This document shows, piece after piece, positions 19,884 to 29,789 of a DNA stretch of 29,789 bases. The position numbers were made by a program, and so were the translations under genes. The DNA is from Dinochytrium kinnereticum (taxonomy: Eukaryota; Chytridiomycota; Chytridiomycetes; Chytridiales; Chytridiaceae), in the NCBI GenBank assembly GCA_027604005.1, contig JADGJT010000294.1, positions 1 through 29,789 of the forward strand. Reading direction: 5' to 3'. The stretch's first letter is position 1. The number at the start of each line of letters is the position of its first letter. Under the pieces are notes generated by a model, which ran no database searches, was not told the DNA's origin, and saw only the letters and a program-made list of their open reading frames with translations.

Positions 19884-21209
19884 ATGTTCAAGACCGGCCT
19901 CTCTCGCCTCGGATTCGCATCCCGCGCTGCTGCCCTTAACGGCGTGAGGTCAAAGCACACGCTGCCTGACCTTCCCTACGACTACAATGCGGTGAGTGGG
20001 GGATGCGCGATGCTAGTCTCGCCCATGTTTGCACCGCGGTTGCCTTCCATCTTCTCCTGCTCATGTGCTCATTTTGATCCTCATTCTCTCTGAACCATCA
20101 AGTTGGAGCCTTACATCTCTGGTAAGTTAATGCTTTTAACGGATTTCTGGAAGGCCGATCATGTTTTAACCCTGTGGTTTAGCCGAGATCATGCAGCTTC
20201 ACCACGCAAAGCACCACCAGACTTACGTTACCAACATTAACGTTGCTGAGGAGAAGCTTGCCGAGGCGGTCCACAAGAACAACACTGCCGCAGTCCTTGC
20301 CCTCAATTCAGCTCTTACCTTCAACTACGGAGGTGCGATATGTTCTCCCCCTTTCTTCTCAGCCTCTTTTTTTCCACATCTCCTTTTTACCGTTGCTGAA
20401 TGAGAATATGTTTACAGGTCATGTGAACCACAGGTGTGTATATTTCTATTTCACGGTCGCATCAGAAAGTGCTGCTTATTCCTGACATGTTTTCTGCGTC
20501 AGCATCTTCTGGAAGAACTTGGCACCTCAGAAGGAAGGAGGTGGTGACCTTACCAAGGGTAATAACATATCTTTAGTGAATGTTTTTCCTCAACATCGGT
20601 TTGCATGCAAACCAACATGATTAATAATCACCTTTTCTTTGTAAGGTGTCCTTCACTCCGCTATCCAGAAGGATTTCGGGAACCTTGACGATTTCATCAA
20701 GACTTTCAACGCACAGACCGTTGCCGTTCAAGGTAACGAGTTGTACTTTTTTCTTTAGGGGCGTATGTTTCATTGCTAACCGTAACCCTTACAACCAGGC
20801 TCGGGATGGGGCTGGCTGGTGAGTTTTCTCATGATACCTTAAGGAGTGTATCGTGAATGAGGGTTTAATCATGCCTACTCTTCAGGTTTACAACAAGGTC
20901 TCCAAGAAGCTTGAGATCACCACTACGCCTAACCAGAACCCCGTTACGGGTAAGAGATATTTTGCAATCAGCCTTTTGTTTTCTGATTATAATATTATTC
21001 TTTAGGCCCTCTGGTCCCCCTCCTTGGCATTGACGTCTGGGAGCATGTAATTATCGCGCTCGATGCAGTAACACGATGCTCACCCTCTTTGTTTCTTCCA
21101 GGCCTACTACCTTCAGTACAAGAATGTCCGCCCCGACTACCTCAAGGCAGTTTGGAGCGTCGTGAACTGGAAGGACGTGTCGTCGCGTTATGTCCTTGCT
21201 TCGCAGTAG
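19884..21209 (+). CDS. SOD2: Mitochondrial manganese superoxide dismutase
   Basis: Converts superoxide to hydrogen peroxide and oxygen in the mitochondrial matrix. Exons: 19884-19991, 20103-20121, 20183-20332, 20418-20433, 20503-20558, 20646-20732, 20799-20818, 20886-20949, 21006-21046, 21102-21209. The joins are in frame and give 222 residues. Residues 1-23 are basic and Ser/Ala-rich with no acidic residue, a typical import presequence, followed by [16 protein letters not shown]. Metal ligands are His49 (QLHHAKHH), His97 (GGHVNHSIFW), Asp183 and His187 ([19 protein letters not shown]). The TPNQNP segment carries the Gln typical of Mn-type enzymes. Three exons are tiny (19, 16 and 20 nt). The kinase gene starts only 121 bp after the stop. 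Start chosen at the ATG that precedes the presequence, in good context (ACAATG). Confidence 0.97.
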
Positions 21210-21330
21210 ATCCTTCCACCTGTTGTAGATGTGACGTCGTCTGCCATTGCCAGCGGTTTGCAATAAAAAAAAATACAAAACCCCCTTTGTGCACCGTGAC
21301 AAGGAATTTGAAACAGACCGCAGCATTGAG

Positions 21331-23075
<1,745 letters not shown>

Positions 23076-23242
23076 TAAAAACCATCTATTTATAAAGCGT
23101 GATTTTTTTTTTCTCGATAATAGGGGATCTTAGAAGAACAGTTGATTTTATCGTCGCCCCATTCATCGCAAAGGAAGTCCAATTTACATTCCGATAGTGT
23201 AAAACGACCCAAAAAACAAACGCATCAAATAATAATCTGGTA

Positions 23243-24288
23243 TTAAACAAGCTTCTTTGCAACAAAGAACTGCTTGAGGTGACGCATTTGCCATACAGCA
23301 GTGAGGACTTGAGAGGTGTCAGATAAGCTTCTTAAAAAAAAAAAAAAGGTAATTGCCCTCACCTAGCACAACCACTTGAGCTAATGTCCAGTTCACAACT
23401 TTGGCGTTAGTGGCCTCACTGGTATCACGGAACTCAGCCTCACGATCCTAAAAAGTTGATATCAGCAAAAGCCAATCCATACATCATACCCTTTGGTACT
23501 TTTGCTCGCGAAGAATAACGTCCACACGACCATTCAGCTCCTTCACACGCGAAAGCAAGTCTGAAAGAGACACCGGTAAAAACACATGCATTAATGGAAA
23601 ACCATCACAAACCATTCACGGCCGTCTTGGTGTGGGAAGAGGTGTCATGCGTAGCATCTCCAAACATGAGATCCAAATAGAATTTCTAAACGATAGGCGT
23701 TAATGTATTCATTCAGAAAAAAAATGAAGTTAAAAAGTAAAAGCAAACAAGGCGTAAACTAACCGTCTTCACCGCGGTGAACCAACCACCTCCGCCGTTC
23801 GCCGTTCTAACCAAAAATAAAAAATAAAAAAATTAACATCTCTCTAAAACTAGGCCAAATCACTCACATGCAAATAGAGTGCTCCCCAGGATCAGAAGTG
23901 GTAAAATGGAACTTTCCAGCGTTCGAAGTCTTTTGCTCAACAAGTCTGTGATGGTTGGCCGTTTCCTAAATCAACAACCCCAAACATCAAAACCAACCCA
24001 TGCATCATAAAACCCAATATCTACCTCAACGATGACTTGAACAACATGAGAAGGATTCTCCTGGTAAGCCTGAGCCTGATCGCTCCATTCCAACGCCGAA
24101 AACGTTCCTTTCAAAAGGGTCAGCCATTCCCTTTCCATCCATCCTCTTTTCTGCTAACCTATCACGGTGGTCTCCTTTGGCAGCTCCTCGACGAAGCATT
24201 TCTGCTCCGAGCCCTCGAGCACAAAGTACAGTGCGTTGGCACAGGATGCGATGGCCAGGAACGCCAGCAAGCGAGTCGTCGACCTCAT
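23243..24288 (-). CDS. p24-family ER-Golgi cargo receptor (emp24/gp25L, alpha-like)
   Basis: Type I membrane protein of COPI/COPII vesicles that selects cargo between ER and Golgi. Exons: 24288-24159, 24107-24025, 23965-23868, 23806-23764, 23685-23613, 23560-23490, 23447-23363, 23307-23243; 215 residues, normal for the family. Seen: signal peptide 1-19 ending CANA, then LYFVLEGSEQKCFVEELPKETTVIG and the second GOLD-domain Cys in DPGEHSICI; a coiled-coil stretch (LLSRVKELNGRVDVILREQKYQ); membrane span NWTLAQVVVLVLTAVWQMRHL; and cytosolic tail KQFFVAKKLV, whose KKLV end is a COPI-binding KKxx signal. The tail and ETTVIG motif favour the alpha group (Erp1/TMED4/9-like). Introns are 42-78 nt. The last acceptor (CTCAAG at 23308-23309) was chosen because it restores the membrane span. 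Confidence 0.92.
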
Positions 24289-24363
24289 TTCTGAGCAATG
24301 AGTTTTTCAGCAGGAAATATTCAACAGTGAAATTAAATTTTTACTTTCAACAACAACACAACA

Positions 24364-25421
24364 TCATGATCTCTGCAAAAACGCCGTGACGGCTGCCACA
24401 AATTCGTCCGGCCTCTCTGCGTGAAGCCTTGCAACCGAAAAAAAAAACAACTGTGTTAATGGCAGATGATACGCGTTTACTCGTTCTTGCACCTACCAGT
24501 GGCCAGCGTCAATGTCAATGAGCTTGGACTGCGGGAACAGCGATTGAATGTCCTTCTCGCTGCTCTTGGGGATGTAATCGGCGCGGGTGCCTCGCAGAAA
24601 AAGGGAGGGTTTGTTGAGCGTGACACCTGTGGTGAGATGAGGGAACCCAGCAATGTCTTCCTTCAGACATTTTCCGAGAGCGTCGAGGTTCACGCGGAAT
24701 CGAAGCGTGCCGTTCACCAGCTTGAGATTTGTGAGGAGGAATTGTCGTATCGATTGCTCCTGCATCGAGATCCGTCAGGCAAGGTCACTATTCACCCAGT
24801 TGAATGTACCTTGATGGTTTGTGAGAGAATCTTGTCGGCTTCGGCGGGACTCTTGACGTTGGACTGGTCAACAAGCTTCATCCTAAACAGCGGAGATACA
24901 CCCTGTTCAGTCCCTTGGGGGTCTTTCCTTCCAGCAACGTCGACTTACTGCTGAACATAGCTTCCAAACACTGAAGATAACCGCTGTCTCGATGGCGCGA
25001 TATCCACAACGACAAGCTTTTCAATCCTATTCTGATGTTCCAGAGCGTAATGCATGGCAGTCTTCCCACCCCTATCCGATCGTCAAAAAAACTCATCACG
25101 CTTCAAGTAAAAAAACGAAATGAGACCCTACATCGAATGCCCCATGAGATTCACAACAGGCATCCTCAAAGTATCCAATAATAGATCCACATCCGCGCTC
25201 ATGGCATCGAACGTGTGAACAGGACTGTGAGGCGATTCACCGTGATTGCGAAGATCGACTGCAACGACCGAGCTTCCCAGCTTCTGCGCAAAAGCCTTGG
25301 ACAGTGACCTCCAGTTCTGCTTGCTGCCAAAAAGACCATGCAGTATCACCAAAGGCACGTTGGAGGTCAGAGCCCCTGATGGAGGATGAAACACTGCATG
25401 GCTGAGGGCAAGAGGCTGCAT
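24364..25421 (-). CDS. Alpha/beta hydrolase, ABHD11/Imo32-like
   Basis: A serine hydrolase of the family that includes human ABHD11 and yeast Imo32 (YBR056-C-type mitochondrial hydrolases act on lipid or acyl substrates); substrate here is not known. Exons: 25421-25132, 25071-24949, 24882-24810, 24759-24497, 24427-24364; 270 residues. Seen: oxyanion region VILHGLFGSKQNWRSL, then VVAVDLRNHGESPHS, nucleophile elbow GHSMGGKTAM with Ser96 and the exon junction inside Met97, VVVDIAPS, the characteristic KSPAEADKILSQTIK helix, FLRGTRADYIP, and catalytic His249 in DAGHWLHAERPDEF. The N-terminus is short and not strongly basic, so a mitochondrial presequence is not evident; an in-frame upstream extension lacks an ATG. 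It lies 75 bp upstream of the p24 start and 189 bp from the next gene, all on one strand. Confidence 0.88.
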
Positions 25422-25610
25422 GTGAAATGGGGTTGACTTTTTTTTCAAGTCACTTTTTTTTTTTTCTGTGCATATTTACTCAAAGCCCCTCAAGACTCAA
25501 TGATTATCCTTCAATGCTGTGGTGTTGAATTGAATGAAAACAGTTAGGTTGAGTTAAACGAGTTTGCATTGTGATCTGAAAAATCACAGGCAATTACAGC
25601 CTAAGTGTAT

Positions 25611-27187
25611 TTAAATGGCTAAAGATGCCTTCCGAGGGCTAGGTCTTCCGCTAAGGGATTCCGACATCGTATAGCTTCTAGCAACAAGAATATGGGGAGC
25701 CACAAAATCATCCGATTCTTCAGCTTGCATCCCAGAATCCTCCCGTAGAGTATCCTGTTTTCTAAAACTCTGCGGAATACCAATAGGAATGGAAGAGGAT
25801 AGGAGACTGCCTGACTCCGGGGCAGTCAAAACATCTACCACAAAAAAATAACAATAATATATTAGCACTTGAAAGAACACCAACCCAAAAGGAATATCCC
25901 AAAACTCACCTTCATCAGCAGCCTCCACCTGATTAACATCCCCAGGATCTTCATCAATATAAGCCTTCTTTCTCTCCACAGAGTCCTCCTCATCCAGGGC
26001 AAACATGTCATCCGAGTCTGGATCCTCCGCGCTTGGTGTCGCTGGAGGAACATTTGGGGTGTTGTCAGAGACAGCAAAGTGGACTTTTCGAGAGGGTCCT
26101 GCGGTTGCGGATTTGGTTGGTGTTGGGGAGGCGGTTACGGATGGCACGGAGGGTGTGGTTGGTCCTTCGGCTGATTTTGTGGAAAGGGCGGAGGTTACCC
26201 TTGGGATTCCTGGTTCCACTCCTTGAAAGTCTGTTCCTATAGAGTTGTTTTTGTTTGTTTGTTTGTTTTTTTGTTGTAAAAGGGCTGGATTTAGTGATTG
26301 ATGGAATGGTAGCTTTCCGATGAATGAGAATAGAAACGCTGAAAAGAAGACAAAAAGATGTGATAGACAAAGGGTTTACCCCGAAAAGAAAAACTTACGA
26401 CTTCTGCTCTGCATACGAGTGAAAAGCACATTCTTCTCCGTCTCTGCCCGCGAAAGCTTCTTTTCAAGAATCTCATTTTGCTTCTTTGTAAAATCGAGGA
26501 TGGCTTGTTGGGTGGATTGTTTCTGGGTGTTGACGTAATTCTGGTATGTTATCCTCAGGGACTCAAAAGCAGGGGTATCCGATTCTACTTTCGCTTTTTA
26601 TGAGGAATCAGCAAATCAACCATTTTGAGAAAAGAGTCTGCAAACCTATTGCTGAGCTATCGTCGATGCCGAAAAGAACAATGCCAAAGGTCTCACTGTA
26701 ATCTTTATGCTCCTTGGAAGCTTGGATCTCTGGCCCTGACTTTCAACCAGATTAGATCATCGGCGTAAAATATCCCTCTTCGAACGAAATGGAGGCAAGC
26801 CTTGTACCTTCATCTCTGGCGATACAAAAATGAAGCCGGCGGCATCAAAAGCCCTCTTGGTCTCGGGCGTCACGACGGGGGTGGCATATGTGATGATGGA
26901 GCAGTTGAGACACCGCATCACCGTCCACCCGGACGCATCCACATAAACCTCGGTCAAGGAAGGGTGCATCTGGCAATGAGGAAGAGTGAGTGTGGGAATG
27001 GCCGCCCCCAAGTACCAACCATGGTGATTCCCCCAAGATTCATGGTGACCCGCCGATAGTCAGCAAAGGCCGCAGGGGTATCTCCTGCATGGGCATCATG
27101 CACCTTTGCGACCTGGATGCAGAGGTTGAGGCATGGGCATCTGAACTCGCCCTTCATCATGATGATGGTCTCTGCAGTGTGCAACAT
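25611..27187 (-). CDS. Unknown 421-residue protein with two Cys pairs and an acidic tail
   Basis: Exons: 27187-27020, 26969-26808, 26739-26646, 26587-26399, 26338-25910, 25834-25611; all joins in frame. The family was not recognised. Residues 1-110 form a compact domain with CPC-x3-C (FRCPCLNLCI) and CLNC (MRCLNCSI), which may bind a metal. A short acidic-polar stretch ends in FGIVLFGIDDSS. Residues about 145-205 are a coiled coil (AILDFTKKQNEILEKKLSRAE). The rest is disordered and Ser/Thr/Pro-rich with DDMFALDEED, then SSSIPIGIP and a basic end SPRKASLAI, which looks like kinase-target sequence. Exon 5 has two in-frame acceptors: TTCAG at 26339-26340 (used here, better pyrimidine tract) and TATAG at 26237-26238, which would remove 34 residues. 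The distance to the YjbQ gene upstream is only 51 bp. Confidence 0.7.
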
Positions 27188-27238
27188 TTTTTCCAAGCTG
27201 AATGAATGGGAATGATTTGTGCTGTATTTTTGCCATCA

Positions 27239-27782
27239 TCATGCATCTACTTTTCCCTTGGTGCCTTGCACAGTCACCACCACCCGTCGACTGCCTCCGT
27301 GATCGCGATGCTCGCACAGCCAGATGCTGAACAACCCACACAACAACCGTCAGCCATCCGTCCTCCGAATCAAACGACTCACCCTTGCCATGTCCCGAGG
27401 TTGAGGCGTCCATTGCTGACTGGCACGTTGAGGCTCACCCCCATCAACGACGACTTGATGTGGCCAGGCATGTCATCCAGTCCTTCATCCGAGTGAACGT
27501 AAAGCGTGTGACCCTCAGGGGCCAACTTATTCAAAGCGGTCTCCATGTCGATGCGAACATCCGGATCAGCGTTTTCATTCAAGGTGAGTGAGGCGGATGT
27601 GTGTTGCAGAAAGATGTTTGCCATGCCGATCCTTATCTCGCTCAACTCGGGCATGTGGTTGAGGATCTCATTGGTGACGAGATGGCAGCCTCTCGATCGC
27701 GCTTTGAGGGAGACCTTTGTTGTGAAAGTTCAGAAGGGATTCATGGAGGGTCAAGTACGGTTTTTTGGAACCACACGGCCAT
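27239..27782 (-). CDS. YjbQ/UPF0047 family protein
   Basis: A small, widely conserved family; some bacterial and archaeal members have weak thiamine-phosphate synthase activity, but the eukaryotic role is not known. Exons: 27782-27759, 27714-27383, 27326-27239; 147 residues, the usual length. The first exon codes for only eight residues (MAVWFQKT) and was found because the family begins with a WxQK strand; the next exon continues VSLKARSRGCHLVTNEI. Conserved blocks: FLQHTSASLTLNENADPDVR, HSDEGLDDMPGHIKSSLMG, and [27 protein letters not shown]. These carry the conserved His and Asp/Glu residues that line the active site. The gene lies 51 bp upstream of the previous ORF start and 87 bp from the stop of the CEP295-like gene. 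Confidence 0.93.
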
Positions 27783-27869
27783 GTCTTGTTGTGCGAGCGA
27801 GAAATAGGAAAAATAAAAAAAATGTAGGGTGTTCTTCTTTTTTTTTTTTTGGTTTGCTGTTTTGGTTGT

Positions 27870-29301
27870 TCATCTGGCTTCGAAATCAAAATCGATACTG
27901 AGAGAGGGCGTCTCGTCGTAGCGGAAGGATTGCAGGGATGTTTTCGCGACACGCGCTGTAGAGTCTGCTTTGACGTTGCTAAAGGTAGCCTCGTCGTCTG
28001 AAGAAGGAAGGAAAATAAAAGAGAGAAATAAAAAGTTACATTCATCTCGATCAAGTCAGAATGCTTACCGATTGCGAACTGTTTGAAGAATTGAGATTCA
28101 ATAGATCCTAGAGACGGGTTGACAAACGCTACTCTTTTCGATCCTGCCGCACGAGACGTGTTCTGATGCTTACGCCTCCTATCCTCCATCCAAAGACCAT
28201 CCAACTCCTTGCAAAGGTGCTCTTTTCTCTGTGATGTGCATTAGACAACATTGAAGAATTTCCTTTTTTACGAACCTTATCCATCACAGTTTCAGTGATG
28301 GCCGTCTTATACCTCGCCCCTGCAACACCCAAAGCATTCTGTCTCGCAGACTGCTGCTCCATCAATCTCAACTCTGTCGCCCTCACTTCAGACACAGCAG
28401 CCTCATGACTCGTGACAGTCTTCTTTGTCGTGGTAACGCGAACAGCATTAACGGGATGACGGATGGTTTGATCCAAGGTGGCTCGATGGTGCTGACTTTT
28501 CTCATAACGGGTTGAATTGTCTCCGAGCTTTCGAGATGAAGAAATAAGCAATGTTTGAAGAGGAAGTGATTTGGGTTCGGCGTTGGCGAGTTGCGCTCGA
28601 GTTTCTCTTGCTATGTAGCCCTTTTTTGCTATCGCTTGAGATCGCTTTTGCTCGATGGTGTGGATGGAATGTCGTAATTCGCGCTTTGAAATGTCGTGGT
28701 GAAGTGCTTCAAATGTCTCTGCATGAACCTTTTTTTCGTCCCTGGGTTAAAACAATACACCTAAAACAAAAGACTCAACCTGAGCTGCTGCCTCCTTGTT
28801 CCGCTTCTGTTCGGCTTTTGATTCGTGCATCAATTTCTTCCGCAGCAACGCCTTTTGCTCTGTCTGGTACTCTTTAGCAAAATCGCACAGTATGAAAACA
28901 ACAAAAAGCACACTTACAATCAGCTCCATTCTTGCCGAGGCTTCGGCATAAGATAATCCATAGACCTCGGCCTTTCGGTTGAGCTCCAAATCCAACTCAT
29001 CCAATCTTCTGGCCATGGATGCGCTCCAAGAAGCCTGTTATATTCCGCCGTTAATTACGGGGGAAAAAAGAAGGTATCAGCAAGGTCACCTCCAACTCCC
29101 CAGCCAACTCTCTAAACTCGTTCCTGATGTTTTCCTTGTAGTGAGCGCATCGCTGATGAGCAATGTCCTTGGCCTGCTTCCTGACCTTTTTACGAAGTAG
29201 TTAGCCCCTATGTGGAGGGTGGAATTGAAGAAGAGTCTTACTTGCTGTAGCCTTTCAATTCGGCGTCGATGTTCAAGCTCCCTGTCTCTGGACTTGTCCA
29301 T
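27870..29301 (-). CDS. Coiled-coil protein resembling the N-terminus of CEP295
   Basis: Exons: 29301-29242, 29185-29090, 29034-28918, 28869-28780, 28728-28276, 28228-28069, 27997-27870; joins keep frame, 367 residues. It is strongly charged and helical. The start RRRIERLQQVRKQAKDIAHQ, then FRELAGELEASW and LDELDLELNRKAEVYG, and KRNKEAAAQVHAETFEAL follow the order of the N-terminal region of CEP295, a centriole-to-centrosome conversion protein of animals (human CEP295 is much longer). That would place it at the basal body of a zoospore. The similarity is to pattern and residues recalled, not computed. The middle has KRELRHSIHTIEQKRSQAIAK; the C-terminus is Asp/Ser-rich, ending FDFEAR. Two exons (2 and 5) start right after A-runs before AG. 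A truncated or short CEP295 relative, or another coiled-coil basal-body protein, are alternatives. Confidence 0.6.
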
Positions 29302-29789
29302 TTACTGTTAAGTAACTTTTTGGAATTGATTTGTTGGTTGCTGTTTAATTTTTTGGTTTCCTCTTGGACGCCGTTGTCGGACCCAACAACCAGTGAGCTT
29401 GGTTGGATATGCTCTTTTGGACGCAGTTATTTACATGCAGATGATTGGAGCTCTCTTCTACACGACGTTGCTCGCACATTCGCAGCAGTTGCTCATCAGC
29501 AGCACCCACCAGCTCGCTCCAGACTCAGCAGGCTGACTGCGTGGTTGTTGACACACACTTGTGGCTAGGCTAGCGCGTGGGCAGCAGTGTCTGTCTCCCT
29601 TCCTCCTGCGCTTGATGGTTCATGCGAGCGATTGCACTGAGGCAGTCAGTCCAGTGGGGATTGTCATTCTAATTATTATTATTATTATTATTATTATTTA
29701 TGTTGACCACATTTATTATTATTATTATGTTGACCCCATGTCACGGCAGGTCACCGATAAAAATTAATTTTTCTTAATTCACTGGGTCA
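29302..29789. other. Upstream flank with an ATT microsatellite
   Basis: The part next to 29301 should be the promoter and 5' UTR of the CEP295-like gene. An ATT/TTA repeat at about 29670-29698 is followed by a second one at about 29711-29726, each next to a GTTGACC word. No gene is supported; plus-strand frames lack motifs. Confidence 0.55.
29670..29726. repeat. (ATT)n microsatellite, two blocks
   Basis: Nine or so ATT units, then TTTATGTTGACCACAT, then about five more ATT units followed by ATGTTGACCCC. The repeated TGTTGACC next to both blocks suggests a local duplication. Confidence 0.85.

Noticed and set aside
19562..19960. 132-residue minus-strand frame over the SOD start
   Set aside because: It overlaps exon 1 of SOD2 antisense and has no motif; a bidirectional promoter is the simpler view.
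27206..27901. Plus-strand frames over the YjbQ gene
   Set aside because: Antisense shadows; the minus strand holds all conserved family blocks with correct splice phases.

Overview
The window looks like nuclear DNA of a flagellated, early-diverging (chytrid-like) fungus. Genes have many short GT-AG introns. The protein set is fungal or opisthokont: a Hog1-type MAP kinase, a Sec4/Rab8 GTPase, COG8, a p24 cargo receptor and a mitochondrial Mn-SOD. One gene resembles the N-terminal coiled-coil part of the centriole protein CEP295, which fits a lineage that keeps basal bodies. The assignment comes from gene content and protein motifs only; no database search was possible. Exon structures were built by hand from splice sites and reading-frame continuity.

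Left part (about 1-10800): genes are far apart and the DNA is full of homopolymers and microsatellites. Three minus-strand genes are clear: a type II membrane nucleotide-sugar transferase-like protein (248-2095), a single-pass membrane protein with a cytoplasmic SH3 domain and a polyQ tract (3127-5385), and a tandemly duplicated YdcZ-type DMT transporter (6243-7861). A mosaic of microsatellites (5400-6060) lies upstream of the SH3 gene. One plus-strand exon near 8620-8889 looks coding but was not identified. Positions 9014-10800 hold no clear gene; an AT-rich block at about 9930-10245 has some long-terminal-repeat features.

Middle (10805-16617): a plus-strand 885-residue orphan with an F-box-like N-terminus, then a six-exon Sec4/Rab8-type GTPase. 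COG8 follows on the minus strand as one uninterrupted 2.5 kb reading frame.

Right part (19884-29301): gene density rises sharply. Mn-SOD (10 exons, three of them only 16-20 nt) and the Hog1-type kinase (12 exons) lie head to tail on the plus strand, 121 bp apart. The kinase converges on a minus-strand row of five genes separated by only 51-189 bp: p24, an ABHD11/Imo32-like hydrolase, a 421-residue orphan, a YjbQ-family protein and the CEP295-like protein.

Functional links are limited. Rab8/Sec4, COG8 and p24 all serve the secretory pathway. Mn-SOD and Hog1 both belong to stress responses. The SH3 membrane protein has the general layout of a cortical signalling adaptor. No new multi-gene system was found. 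The most notable features are several 3' splice sites preceded by A-runs instead of pyrimidines, the SOD micro-exons, possible in-frame alternative acceptors, and three unidentified proteins.
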